Positions 1-6,554 of a DNA stretch of 6,554 bases are shown here, piece by piece (position 1 is the stretch's first letter; every line of letters starts with the position of its first letter). The notes under the pieces were generated by a model, which did no database searches, was not told the origin of the DNA, and saw only the letters and a list, made by a program, of their open reading frames with translations. The position numbers and the translations under genes were made by a program. The stretch is from an uncultured Prevotellaceae bacterium. Lineage in GTDB: Bacteria; Bacteroidota; Bacteroidia; Bacteroidales; Bacteroidaceae. The stretch covers positions 1-6,554 of the forward strand of contig CAMZHP010000188.1 in assembly GCA_947306845.1 (NCBI GenBank). The letters are read 5' to 3'.

Positions 1-24
1 AACAATAACCTCAATTCTAACGAT

Positions 25-690
25 ATGGATACTTTTAAGACAAAAAACGGTAAGACCGTCAAATTCACGCCCATCAAACATGCGAGCATGGAGATCAACT
101 TCGACGGGCGCATCATCCAGGTAGATCCTGTCATAGATGGAGCACTACCCGAGACCGACTACACACAATGGCCGAAAGCCGATTTCATTCTCATCACACA
201 TGACCATTATGACCACCTCGACACACAGGCAGTGGCTGACCTCAGCAAGGATTCTACCGTCATCGTGACCAACGCCAGTTCAGCAGAAGCTTTGGGAGCA
301 GGTAAAGTAATGGCCAACGGCGACAGCCTTCGTCTCGCCGACGACCTGATGATATATGCCGTTCCCGCCTACAACACCACCCCCGGCCACACACAATTCC
401 ACCCCAAAGGACGCGACAACGGCTTCATCCTCGTGGCAGACGGTCTGCGCATCTACATCGCCGGCGACACGGAGGACATTGAGGAAATGGCTGATGTGAA
501 AGACATCGACGTGGCTTTCATGCCCTGCAACCAACCCTACACAATGACCCCCGAGCAGTTGCGCCATGCTGCCGACATGGTGAAGCCACGCGTGCTCTAT
601 CCCTACCACTTCGGAGATACCGACCCCGAAGCGATGAAGGAAGCCCTTGAAGGCTCAGGCATCGAAGTGAGAATCAGAGATTTCCAGTAA
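25..690 (+). CDS. MBL-fold metal-dependent hydrolase (UlaG/UPF0173-like)
   Basis: This is a complete 221-residue protein of the metallo-beta-lactamase fold, in the small UlaG-like/UPF0173-like branch. The metal-binding signature is clear: the HxHxDH motif lies at residues 59-64 (H59, H61, D63, H64), a bridging Asp sits in YIAGDTED (D148), and a late His ligand sits in PYHFGDTD (H195). Two histidines in the GHTQFHPKG segment (H122, H126) fall where this branch often has active-site residues. There is no signal peptide or membrane segment, so it is probably cytoplasmic. The family includes lactonases, phosphodiesterase-like enzymes and many uncharacterised members, so the substrate cannot be named. 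Length is normal and the start at [10 protein letters not shown] fits, since the beta-strand with IIQVDPV follows at the expected place. Only 24 bases precede it, A-rich and without a Shine-Dalgarno sequence, so no promoter can be judged. Its last 17 bases overlap the 3' end of the convergent GH95 gene. The fold is certain and the function is not. Confidence 0.9.
   Translation: MDTFKTKNGKTVKFTPIKHASMEINFDGRIIQVDPVIDGALPETDYTQWPKADFILITHDHYDHLDTQAVADLSKDSTVIVTNASSAEALGAGKVMANGDSLRLADDLMIYAVPAYNTTPGHTQFHPKGRDNGFILVADGLRIYIAGDTEDIEEMADVKDIDVAFMPCNQPYTMTPEQLRHAADMVKPRVLYPYHFGDTDPEAMKEALEGSGIEVRIRDFQ
42..59 (-). terminator. Weak candidate intrinsic terminator for the GH95 transcript
   Basis: On the minus strand, ACGGT, a 3-base loop CTT and ACCGT form a 5-bp hairpin followed by a run of T residues (plus-strand A at 42-47). 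It lies about 620 bases past the GH95 stop, inside the first codons of the convergent hydrolase gene. The stem is short and the position is set by protein coding (NGKTVKF), so it could be chance. If used, the GH95 transcript would run antisense to almost the whole hydrolase gene. Confidence 0.22.
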
Positions 691-3148
691 AGAAGTAGGT
701 TTTTCCTGCCTTGGTGTCAATGTCGTATTCATAGACCTTGCGCAGAGGCAGAACAGAGAAGTCCTTCAGTTCCGCTGACTTCAGCGGCGATTTGATATCA
801 GGAGACTGCAGCAGAGGATTGCTGCAGTTTCCTTTTGCTTCACGCAGTCCCTTGCCTTTCAGCGGAACGTAGGAGCGGAGACGGAGAGTGCCACCAATAG
901 TAGATTTCACGCTTGCCGTGGTGATGGAGCCATTGCTCCATGCCACAGATACCTCAAAACCTCCACGTGCCTTCATACCCTGGAAACTGCCATTTGACCA
1001 TGCCGACGGAAGGGCTGGAAGCAGATGCACGGCACCGTCGTGACTCTGCACGAGCATCTCGGCGACACCAGCCGCGAAGCCAAAGTTGCCGTCAATCTGG
1101 AATGGCGGATGGGCATCAAAGAGGTTGGGATATGTTCGTCCGTCAGGATATTGGCGTGCGGCCCTGTCATTGGGCAGGAGGTGAAGCATGTTGGAGATGA
1201 TTTTGAAAGCATGGTCACCATCCAGCATACGAGCCCAGAAATTGATTTTCCATCCCAGGCTCCATCCCGTTGCCATATCACCGCGCTGATTGAGCGTGTT
1301 GGCAGCCGCCGTGAACAAGTCAGGATGGCTGTAGGGAGAAATCTGGTTGGAGGGATAGAGTCCGTAGAGATGTGAGATATGACGATGTTGGTCGCGGGGG
1401 TCATCACCATCTTGCAACCACTCCTGCAGCTGTCCGTGGCGTCCAATCTGCATCGGCGGCAGTTGGGCGATGGTTTTCCTCAGTTGACTCTGGTAAGCGG
1501 CATCCTCGCCGAGGATACCCGCTGCCAAAAGAGTGTTGTTGAGTGCGTCAAACACTATTTGATTGTCCATGGTGCAACCAGCGGTGACCGGTGTGCGCTT
1601 GCCCATCGGACCATGCTCCGGAGACACCGAGGGCACCACCACGAGCCATCCATACTGCGGATGCACCTGCATGTAGTCGAGATAGAAATCGGCCGCGCCC
1701 TTCATGATGGGATACCACTCGCGGAGGAACGCCTTGTCGCCTGTGAAGAGATAATGCTGCCAGATGTGCGTCGTCAGCCAAGCCCCGCCATTGGGGAACA
1801 TGCCCCATGGCGCGCCATCCACTACTCCTGCGATACGCCACAAGTCAGTGTTGTGGTGCGCTACCCATCCTCGACATCCATACATATCCTGAGCGGTCTT
1901 CTTACCTGTCACGCTGAGGTCACGAATCATGTCGAACAGTGGCATCTGCGTCTCACCGATGTTGCCCACATCAGCAATCCAGTAGTTCATCTCCGCATTG
2001 ATATTGATGGTGTATTTGCTATCCCACGGGGCATTCACGCTGCTGTTCCACACACCTTGGAGATTGGCTGGCTGACCGCCCGGCTGCGATGAGCAGATGA
2101 GCAAATAGCGCCCGTATTGGAACATCAGTTCCACAAGTCCCATATCGTTGCTTCCAGCAAAGTTAGCCACACGCTTGTCGGTGTCCATCGCGTTGCCAGG
2201 ACCCAAATAGAGGTTCACACGGCGGAACTGCTCCTGGTACTTACTGATATGATTCGCCAGCAGTTTTTTGTATTTTGTTCCCGTCACGCTGGCAAGCGAC
2301 TGAATATTGCGCTCTGTGGCATTGCCCGAGGTGTCGTGGTAATTGACAAAATTGGTGGCAGCCACAATATACAGTATGGCTTCCGATGCATTGGCTACCC
2401 TCACCTGGTCAGCCTCATCGCTCACCTGTCCGTCGGTTTTCACCAAGATGCGGCACTCCGCTTTCAGTCCTGCCTTGATACCTTCATGGTCCACACCATC
2501 CACCTCAGCGATCAGGCAATGGTTTTCCACCTTGTGCCGTGTCTGCAACTCACATTGGTGTCCTACGCTGAATGCCAATGCTCCCTTCTTGCTTGCAGTT
2601 ATGCGAACGACGATGGCATTCTTGTCCATCGAGGCAAACGTCTCATGCGTATATTTCACATCGCCTTTCGTGTAAGATACCCCAGAAAGAGCATTCCAAA
2701 GGCTGAGCCAACGTTTGTAATCCTGCGGTTCCGTCTTGTCATCAAAGTCAATCCTCACATCACCTAGCGTAAGGTATTTCATCCCATGAGGTCCCGGAAT
2801 GAAATGCTTGTCGATGAGACTGGCAGCCACTTCCTCTTTTCCGGCAAAGATAGAGTCGCGCACCTGCTGCAGGTATGCCTTCGCCTCCTTGCTGTCGTTA
2901 TTGTGTGGAGAACCCGACCAGAAGGTCTCCTCATTGAGTTGTATCCGCTCCACATCCGTGCCTCCATACACCATCGCTCCCAGATGGGAGTTGCCAATGG
3001 GCAATGCCTCCAGCCATTGGGTGGCCGGTTGGCTGTAACGGAGGGATTCATTGCCAACAACCATCTTTTTGATATCATAAAAACTGGATCCCATGGCGGG
3101 GATGGCCAAACAAGTCAAAATGACAAGAAGTGAAAGCGTTTTCTTCAT
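674..3148 (-). CDS. Secreted GH95 glycoside hydrolase (alpha-L-fucosidase/alpha-L-galactosidase family)
   Basis: This is an 824-residue family 95 glycoside hydrolase, close to the usual length. A signal peptide ([20 protein letters not shown], likely signal peptidase I cleavage near residue 20) sends it to the periplasm. The order is an N-terminal beta-sandwich (about 25-270), an (alpha/alpha)6 barrel (about 300-690) and a C-terminal beta domain. Family landmarks include [16 protein letters not shown] (about 353-368), [11 protein letters not shown] (380-390), SPEHGP (509-514) and FQIDGNFG (683-690). By correspondence with the Bifidobacterium bifidum fucosidase AfcA, the catalytic set is complete: N382 and N384, general acid E511, and D686. 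The residue two before N382 is Thr380, where alpha-1,2-fucosidases have His; this points to alpha-L-galactosidase activity. A longer frame opens at 3181, but its ATG overlaps a promoter -7 box and it would bury the signal peptide, so 3148 is chosen. No SusC/SusD partners are in view. The family is sure; the substrate is inferred. Confidence 0.95.
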   Translation of the reverse strand: MKKTLSLLVILTCLAIPAMGSSFYDIKKMVVGNESLRYSQPATQWLEALPIGNSHLGAMVYGGTDVERIQLNEETFWSGSPHNNDSKEAKAYLQQVRDSIFAGKEEVAASLIDKHFIPGPHGMKYLTLGDVRIDFDDKTEPQDYKRWLSLWNALSGVSYTKGDVKYTHETFASMDKNAIVVRITASKKGALAFSVGHQCELQTRHKVENHCLIAEVDGVDHEGIKAGLKAECRILVKTDGQVSDEADQVRVANASEAILYIVAATNFVNYHDTSGNATERNIQSLASVTGTKYKKLLANHISKYQEQFRRVNLYLGPGNAMDTDKRVANFAGSNDMGLVELMFQYGRYLLICSSQPGGQPANLQGVWNSSVNAPWDSKYTININAEMNYWIADVGNIGETQMPLFDMIRDLSVTGKKTAQDMYGCRGWVAHHNTDLWRIAGVVDGAPWGMFPNGGAWLTTHIWQHYLFTGDKAFLREWYPIMKGAADFYLDYMQVHPQYGWLVVVPSVSPEHGPMGKRTPVTAGCTMDNQIVFDALNNTLLAAGILGEDAAYQSQLRKTIAQLPPMQIGRHGQLQEWLQDGDDPRDQHRHISHLYGLYPSNQISPYSHPDLFTAAANTLNQRGDMATGWSLGWKINFWARMLDGDHAFKIISNMLHLLPNDRAARQYPDGRTYPNLFDAHPPFQIDGNFGFAAGVAEMLVQSHDGAVHLLPALPSAWSNGSFQGMKARGGFEVSVAWSNGSITTASVKSTIGGTLRLRSYVPLKGKGLREAKGNCSNPLLQSPDIKSPLKSAELKDFSVLPLRKVYEYDIDTKAGKTYFFTGNL
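805..837 (+). terminator. Candidate plus-strand terminator for the hydrolase gene, inside GH95
   Basis: A perfect 9-bp inverted repeat, ACTGCAGCA (805-813) and TGCTGCAGT (820-828), with a 6-base loop, is followed by the T-rich tract TTCCTTTTG. It lies 115 bases past the stop of the plus-strand hydrolase gene and within the C-terminal codons of the GH95 gene. The T-tract is broken by CC, so it is an imperfect intrinsic terminator. The convergent overlap leaves no intergenic space, so a terminator inside the opposing gene is the only option on this strand. Confidence 0.4.
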
Positions 3149-3178
3149 AAGAGTTTCAATAATTGGTGGATGATGGTA

Positions 3179-3210
3179 CAAAAGTAATCAATATTTCGGG
3201 AAATGACAAA
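3179..3210 (-). promoter_or_regulatory. Bacteroidota-type promoter of the GH95 gene
   Basis: On the minus strand the -33 element TTTG (3210-3207) is followed after exactly 20 bases by the -7 element TACTTTTG (3186-3179). This is a full match to the Bacteroides consensus TTTG-N19-21-TAnnTTTG used by the housekeeping sigma factor. Transcription would start near 3170-3173, giving a leader of about 22-25 bases before the ATG at 3148. The position also argues against the in-frame ATG at 3181, which lies inside the -7 box and upstream of the predicted transcript start. Confidence 0.72.
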
Positions 3211-3241
3211 AAAAAAGCTTCGCTGCGTCAAAAAACGAAAC
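3208..3241 (-). terminator. Candidate intrinsic terminator of the MATE gene
   Basis: On the minus strand, starting 23 bases past the MATE stop, GTTTCG (3241-3236) can pair with CGAAGC (3222-3217, one G-U pair) across a 13-base loop. Nine T residues follow (plus-strand A at 3208-3216). The stem is modest and the loop long, and a competing AT-only hairpin is possible just upstream, but the uninterrupted T-tract and location fit termination. The T-tract overlaps the -33 element of the GH95 promoter. Confidence 0.42.
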
Positions 3242-3263
3242 ATTTTTTACTTTGTCGGCTTTC

Positions 3264-4607
3264 TTAAACCTCTTTCACAAAGCCTTTTGTGCGCCATTTG
3301 CCTGACTTCCACCGATGCAGGAGGATGACGCCACGGATGTTTTCATCGAGGGCAAAGCCAACCCACATGCCCACGAGACCAAAGCCAAGGGGAATGCCGA
3401 TGACATAGCTCACACCGACGGCAACGCTCCACTGAAAGATGACACCGATGATGAAAGGATAGACAGCATCGCCTGTGGCTCGCAATGTGCTGCCGGCGAA
3501 GATGTTGGACGTGCGGCCTACCTCAAGGAAGATGTCAATGAAAAGCACCCAGACACCCATAGTGATGATTTCTGTGTTGTCGGTGAAGGCTTCGAGTATG
3601 TACCGTCCTGTCAGCGCGAGAATCACCGAACCGGTGATGGTGATGATCATCGACCAGCGGAAGAAGTAATTGCCGAGGACGTAGGCGGCCTGGTGCCTGC
3701 GCTGTCCCACAAGGTGTCCCACAAGGATGTCGCCGCCCTGAGTGATGCTCACGCAGAACAGATAGACAAACATGATCATGTTGTGGCAATAGGTGCGTGC
3801 AGCCAGGGCCTCGTTGCTGATCTGGTTGATGAAAAATGTGATGGCGACCTGCGAGAGACGGTAAGAGATGTTCTCGCTCATGGCAGGGATACCGATGTGG
3901 AGCAGGTTTTTGAGTTCATGCCAAGGCATGGGACGGAAATAGGATAGCGGAAAGCGAGGAATATGCACCTTGAAATGAATGGCGGCCAGCAGCACCATGG
4001 CAATGGCGCGGCTGCCAGCTGTAGCGATGGCGGCACCCTCGCCCCCCAACCGCGGACAACCCCAATGTCCGAAAATCAGTGCATAGTTGCCCACCATGTT
4101 GACCACATTGACGATGCCCGTCACCACCATCGGATAAAATACCTTGTCGGCACTGCGCAAAGAGGCGGAGAAAGTGAGCGACAGGGCCTGAAAGAACGAA
4201 AAGGCACCCGTCAGCCGCAGGTACACCAGTCCGTCTCCCATCAATTCGGGGCGCAGACCCATCAACTGCAGCAATTCCTCGGCATAGAAGAAAAGCAAGG
4301 CACTGACCGACAGGCCAACCAGCAGGTTCACCACCAGGGCCATGCCCACCACCTGCACCAGTCGCTTGCGCAACCCTGCTCCGATGTACTGGGCACAGAG
4401 GATGGCTGCTCCCATCGAGAAAAACTGATAGACGAGGAAGACGAGCGAGATCAGTTGGTTGTCAAGACCTACGGCAGCAACGCTGTTGTCGCTGTATCGA
4501 CTCAGCATCACTGTATCTACGGCTCCCAACATCATGACGAGAGCAATCTCGATGAACACCGGGACAGTGAGCACCTTCAGTTGGCGCTTCAAGGAATGTT
4601 CTGACAT
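3264..4607 (-). CDS. MATE family efflux transporter
   Basis: This is a 447-residue multidrug and toxic compound extrusion transporter of the inner membrane, from a family that exports cationic drugs or metabolites in exchange for Na+ or H+. It is highly hydrophobic with about 12 membrane segments in two related halves. The internal duplication shows in ASLRSADKVFYP (148-159) and STLRATGDAVYP (373-384), which occupy matching places in each half. GGDILVGHLVGQ (about 291-302) in the second half is also typical. The C-terminus ends in a basic tail (HRWKSGKWRTKGF), as in many Bacteroidota members. The frame remains open upstream to an ATG at 4685, but those 26 codons run through the terminator hairpin of the preceding gene and add nonstandard sequence before MSEHSLKRQL. 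The start at 4607 gives the normal family N-terminus. The transporter has its own unit between two terminators, and nothing nearby indicates its substrate. NorM- or DinF-like subfamily cannot be decided by eye. Confidence 0.93.
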   Translation of the reverse strand: MSEHSLKRQLKVLTVPVFIEIALVMMLGAVDTVMLSRYSDNSVAAVGLDNQLISLVFLVYQFFSMGAAILCAQYIGAGLRKRLVQVVGMALVVNLLVGLSVSALLFFYAEELLQLMGLRPELMGDGLVYLRLTGAFSFFQALSLTFSASLRSADKVFYPMVVTGIVNVVNMVGNYALIFGHWGCPRLGGEGAAIATAGSRAIAMVLLAAIHFKVHIPRFPLSYFRPMPWHELKNLLHIGIPAMSENISYRLSQVAITFFINQISNEALAARTYCHNMIMFVYLFCVSITQGGDILVGHLVGQRRHQAAYVLGNYFFRWSMIITITGSVILALTGRYILEAFTDNTEIITMGVWVLFIDIFLEVGRTSNIFAGSTLRATGDAVYPFIIGVIFQWSVAVGVSYVIGIPLGFGLVGMWVGFALDENIRGVILLHRWKSGKWRTKGFVKEV

Positions 4608-4624
4608 TTTAGGTATTTTCGCGG

Positions 4625-4656
4625 TAAAATTACAAAAAGTCGCACAAAAAAACTCA
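4625..4656 (-). promoter_or_regulatory. Weak candidate promoter of the MATE gene
   Basis: On the minus strand TAATTTTA (4632-4625) matches TAnnTTTG except for its last base. TGAG (4656-4653) stands 20 bases upstream at the place of the -33 TTTG and matches at only two of four bases. The candidate overlaps the T-tract of the upstream terminator. It would give a leader of only about 10 bases. It is proposed mainly because the terminator at 4646-4682 makes readthrough from upstream unlikely. Confidence 0.2.
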
Positions 4657-4682
4657 GCGAAGCCTTGAAAAAGGTCGCTGAG
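4646..4682 (-). terminator. Intrinsic terminator after the repressor/M56 unit
   Basis: A strong hairpin is followed by seven T residues on the minus strand. The outer stem is a perfect 8-bp pairing (CTCAGCGA at 4682-4675 with TCGCTGAG at 4660-4653). A 2-base bulge and a 4-bp inner stem (CCTT/AAGG) close on a 4-base loop (4667-4670). The T-tract is plus-strand A at 4646-4652. It begins 66 bases past the M56 stop. The plus strand has no T-tract on its other side, so it acts in one direction only. Confidence 0.82.
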
Positions 4683-4748
4683 CATGAAAGTCTTGACTTA
4701 GGTTAAGAGTTCTCAGAAACAGACGGTGCTGTCATTTTTCGAAAACCA

Positions 4749-6380
4749 TTACTCCTGAGGGGTTGGTTTGTTCAGACGGAATGAGATGGGCAACGTGTAT
4801 TTCACACGCACGGCTTTACCTTTCTGCATTCCTGGAGTCCATTTTGGCATGGCACCGACCACGCGGACAGCCTCGGCGTCAAGGTCATCGTTGACTTTTC
4901 GAACAACATGGATATTGCTGATCCTGCCATCACTCTCTACGATGAAATTGACAAGGACCCTTCCCTGAATACCTGCTTTTGAGGCTGTTTCAGGATAGTG
5001 GATGTTCTCTTGGAGGAACTTCATCAAACCTTCTATGCCGCCAGGATACTCTGGCATTTTTTCCACCACGTCGAAGGCTTCTGAGTCGTTGGTTTCGGTT
5101 TCGATGTCCACTTCAGAAGAAACGATGTCATCTGATGTGGCTGTAGAAGATGGCTGCCACGTCGCCGTAGCCTTATAGTTAACGGGCTCGCGTGCCGCGT
5201 TCTTGGTTGTGATGATGACGACCCCGTTCTTTCCTTCCTCACCAAACACCTCGAGAGAAGCCTTGTCTTTCAAGACATCGATATGGTCGATGGTTTCAGG
5301 GTCGAGTTTCTGTACTTCCTCTATGGTTGAGTGCTTGCCGTCGATAACGACGAGAGGATTTGCCACATTGCCCTTCATATCATCCATTATTTTGATGGTG
5401 ATGGGTGCAGTACTAACCGCCGTGTCGGCTTTCACTTCGATGGTCTTTCCACTCACATTCACCTTTCCGGCTTTCCGGCCCTTCTTTACGATTTTCTTTT
5501 GAGGCTGTTGGTAGACATAATCGGTGACGGTCTCTGCATTGAGTGCCAGGAATGTCCCCATAATGGGCAGGAGAGCAAGCAGTTTCAACCAACTCATACC
5601 ATTGGATTTCTTATTGTTAAGCATCATGTTTATGCGGTTTTTGAGGGTACTGTGAGTAATGCCGTTGGCTATGGAGTACCCACCATTGACAGCGGCTTTT
5701 TGGATAAGTAGATAAAGATACTGACGCATATTGATGCCTTGAGAGAGAACTGCAGCATCAGCCTCGTACTCATGGATGGCCCGCAGGTCTTGGCGGAGCA
5801 TCCATATCGCGGGGTTGAACCATTGCAGCGCGGTGAGTGTGTCAACGAGGAGCACGTCGAGCGAGTGCCGATAGCGTATGTGGCCTCGTTCATGGGCCAT
5901 GATGGCGGGGTCTTGAAGTTCGAAATCTGAAGCGTTGAGCACAATGTATCGCATCCAACTGAAGGGTGCCACCTGTTTGTCGGTAACGGCGATGACGATG
6001 CCATCGTCCTGGGGGTGGCGCTCGCTGTGCATGATGAGACGAACTACCTGAGTGACAGACCAAACGATTCGCCCCGCAACAATGAATACACCCAAGAAGA
6101 ATACGACAATGACTCCTGTTTGCCACCATGGTTGAGACGGTTCGATGATGGATGCCATCGGCCGTCCAACGGCAATGCTGGTATCAGGAGTTGTCAGGAC
6201 GACTGTATGATGGAAGGTGAAAACACAACATGGCAACACGAACGATGCGACTGCCGTAGCAAGCAGCACCATGCGGTTGAGGCGGTGTAACCTGTCGCGG
6301 CTGAGCAACAAGCGATAGAACAGGTAGAATACCGCTATCAGTACAGCGACTTTCAAGTCGTATTTCAGAAATTCCAACAT
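4749..6380 (-). CDS. M56 (BlaR1-like) metallopeptidase with SusC-type plug and TonB C-terminal domain
   Basis: This is a 543-residue inner-membrane fusion protein. Three membrane segments (about 10-27, 37-58, 88-108) lead into a cytoplasmic gluzincin domain with HERGH (H163, E164, H167) and a likely third zinc ligand E204 in EYEAD. A fourth segment follows (about 264-282), the same topology as BlaR1/MecR1. The periplasmic part is not a beta-lactam sensor. It has a plug-like domain resembling that of SusC-type receptors (341-394, with PLVVIDGK, IDHIDVLKD and NGVVIITTKN), then an acidic Ser/Thr-rich linker, then a TonB C-terminal domain (about 443-537, with YPGG, GIQGRVLVNF, PKWTPG and a final ISFRL strand). 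It follows the repressor gene by 28 bases, as in BlaI-BlaR1 pairs, so it probably senses an envelope signal and triggers repressor removal. The signal is unknown. Catalytic residues are intact and the frame is unbroken. The TonB part has no proline-rich rod, so energy transfer across the whole periplasm is doubtful. Confidence 0.93.
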   Translation of the reverse strand: MLEFLKYDLKVAVLIAVFYLFYRLLLSRDRLHRLNRMVLLATAVASFVLPCCVFTFHHTVVLTTPDTSIAVGRPMASIIEPSQPWWQTGVIVVFFLGVFIVAGRIVWSVTQVVRLIMHSERHPQDDGIVIAVTDKQVAPFSWMRYIVLNASDFELQDPAIMAHERGHIRYRHSLDVLLVDTLTALQWFNPAIWMLRQDLRAIHEYEADAAVLSQGINMRQYLYLLIQKAAVNGGYSIANGITHSTLKNRINMMLNNKKSNGMSWLKLLALLPIMGTFLALNAETVTDYVYQQPQKKIVKKGRKAGKVNVSGKTIEVKADTAVSTAPITIKIMDDMKGNVANPLVVIDGKHSTIEEVQKLDPETIDHIDVLKDKASLEVFGEEGKNGVVIITTKNAAREPVNYKATATWQPSSTATSDDIVSSEVDIETETNDSEAFDVVEKMPEYPGGIEGLMKFLQENIHYPETASKAGIQGRVLVNFIVESDGRISNIHVVRKVNDDLDAEAVRVVGAMPKWTPGMQKGKAVRVKYTLPISFRLNKPTPQE

Positions 6381-6408
6381 ACTAAATCATTTGTAAAATG
6401 ACAAGAAA

Positions 6409-6554
6409 TTAAGATTGCTCTATTTGCTCGATCAATTCTTTCAGTTCCTCCAAAGAGATCTTTTCTTCCTTCACGAAACTGCTGACGGCATTCAGATATG
6501 AGTCGTCAAAATAGTTCTTGATGACTCCGGCAAGACTCGAACGTCCGTATTCCT
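6409..6554 (-). CDS. BlaI/MecI family transcriptional repressor, C-terminal fragment
   Basis: Only the last 47 codons and the TAA stop (6409-6411) lie in the window; the 5' part runs off the right edge. The reading begins EYGRSSLAGVIKNYF and ends EELKELIEQIEQS. This matches the C-terminal dimerisation region of BlaI/MecI/CopY-type repressors: a segment with SLxxxVxxYFxxS, then VxxFVKEEKIS, then a terminal acidic helix rich in EELKEL repeats. The DNA-binding winged helix lies outside the window. Such repressors typically repress their own operon and are inactivated when the partner M56 protease is triggered. The gene immediately downstream is such a protease. The fragment was read by hand, is short, and belongs to no other frame. 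The promoter and operator of this unit must also lie beyond the window. Confidence 0.82.
   Translation of the reverse strand, partial: EYGRSSLAGVIKNYFDDSYLNAVSSFVKEEKISLEELKELIEQIEQS

Noticed and set aside
25..690. True beta-lactamase, considered because a BlaI/BlaR1-like pair is in the window
   Set aside because: The hydrolase has no signal peptide and belongs to the UlaG/UPF0173-like branch, and it is far from the pair on the other strand. Nothing supports antibiotic hydrolysis.
1379..2767. Long plus-strand open frames (237 and 216 codons) opposite the GH95 gene
   Set aside because: They lie wholly antisense to a clearly coding family protein; their translations are rich in His, Arg and Cys and show no recognisable domain.
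2994..3020. 7-bp inverted repeat CCAATGG/CCATTGG inside GH95
   Set aside because: It encodes the conserved WLEALPIGN segment and has no T-tract; it is likely a by-product of coding.
3106..3148. Possible lipoprotein signal, because of a Cys in the GH95 leader (LTC)
   Set aside because: The residue before the Cys is Thr and the Cys lies too early, within the hydrophobic core; a signal peptidase I site at AMG fits better.
3149..3181. In-frame upstream start that would give an 835-residue GH95 protein
   Set aside because: It adds 11 residues before a textbook signal peptide, and its ATG lies inside the promoter -7 box, upstream of the predicted transcript start.
3703..3726. Perfect tandem repeat of the 12-mer TGTCCCACAAGG
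   Set aside because: It encodes LVGH-LVGQ, which matches the normal MATE sequence and length at this point, so it is not an insertion but coincident codon use.
3315..4604. Long plus-strand open frames (210 and 213 codons) opposite the MATE gene
   Set aside because: They are shadows of a hydrophobic membrane-protein gene, giving His/Asp/Gln-rich translations with no fold.
4608..4685. In-frame upstream start that would give a 473-residue MATE protein
   Set aside because: The added 26 codons read through a terminator hairpin and its T-tract and do not resemble a MATE N-terminus.
4686..4748. Small gene or RNA between the M56 stop and its terminator
   Set aside because: Only trivial 4-base stems and no open frame of note; it reads as an ordinary 3' untranslated stretch.

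Overview
The window looks like ordinary chromosome of a Bacteroidota member, most likely a gut or rumen Prevotellaceae relative. The reasons are a TAnnTTTG/TTTG-type promoter, no Shine-Dalgarno-like sequence at the starts, a secreted GH95 glycosidase, an M56 (BlaR1-like) metallopeptidase joined to a SusC-type plug and a TonB C-terminal domain, and base composition near 50% G+C by eye. No database search was possible, so the taxon is an inference. I see no mobile element, CRISPR array, tRNA or rRNA.

Layout. One gene reads on the plus strand (25-690): a small cytoplasmic metallo-beta-lactamase-fold hydrolase. All the others read on the minus strand. From right to left these are: the C-terminal end of a BlaI/MecI-family repressor (6409-6554, cut by the window edge); an M56 peptidase/plug/TonB fusion (4749-6380) that starts 28 bases after it; a MATE-family multidrug/cation antiporter (start best placed at 4607); and a GH95 glycosidase with a signal peptide (start best placed at 3148). 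The GH95 gene converges on the hydrolase gene and overlaps it by 17 bases.

Transcription. The repressor and M56 genes form a BlaI/BlaR1-like regulatory pair. The pair ends in a strong intrinsic terminator (4646-4682). The MATE gene appears to be its own unit, with a weaker candidate terminator (3208-3241). The T-tract of that terminator runs directly into the -33 element of a well-matched promoter for GH95 (3179-3210). The overlapping convergent pair leaves no intergenic room for terminators. A clean hairpin plus T-rich tract lies inside the GH95 gene on the plus strand, and a weaker one lies at the start of the hydrolase gene on the minus strand, so the two transcripts probably overlap as antisense.

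How the genes work together. Only the repressor/M56 pair has an evident functional link. The GH95 enzyme has no SusC/SusD or other glycan-utilisation partner in view. Its active-site motif carries threonine where characterised alpha-1,2-fucosidases have histidine, which points toward alpha-L-galactoside hydrolysis. I found no convincing wholly new system. The most interesting items are the M56-plug-TonB architecture, the GH95 specificity residue, and the tightly packed transcription signals.
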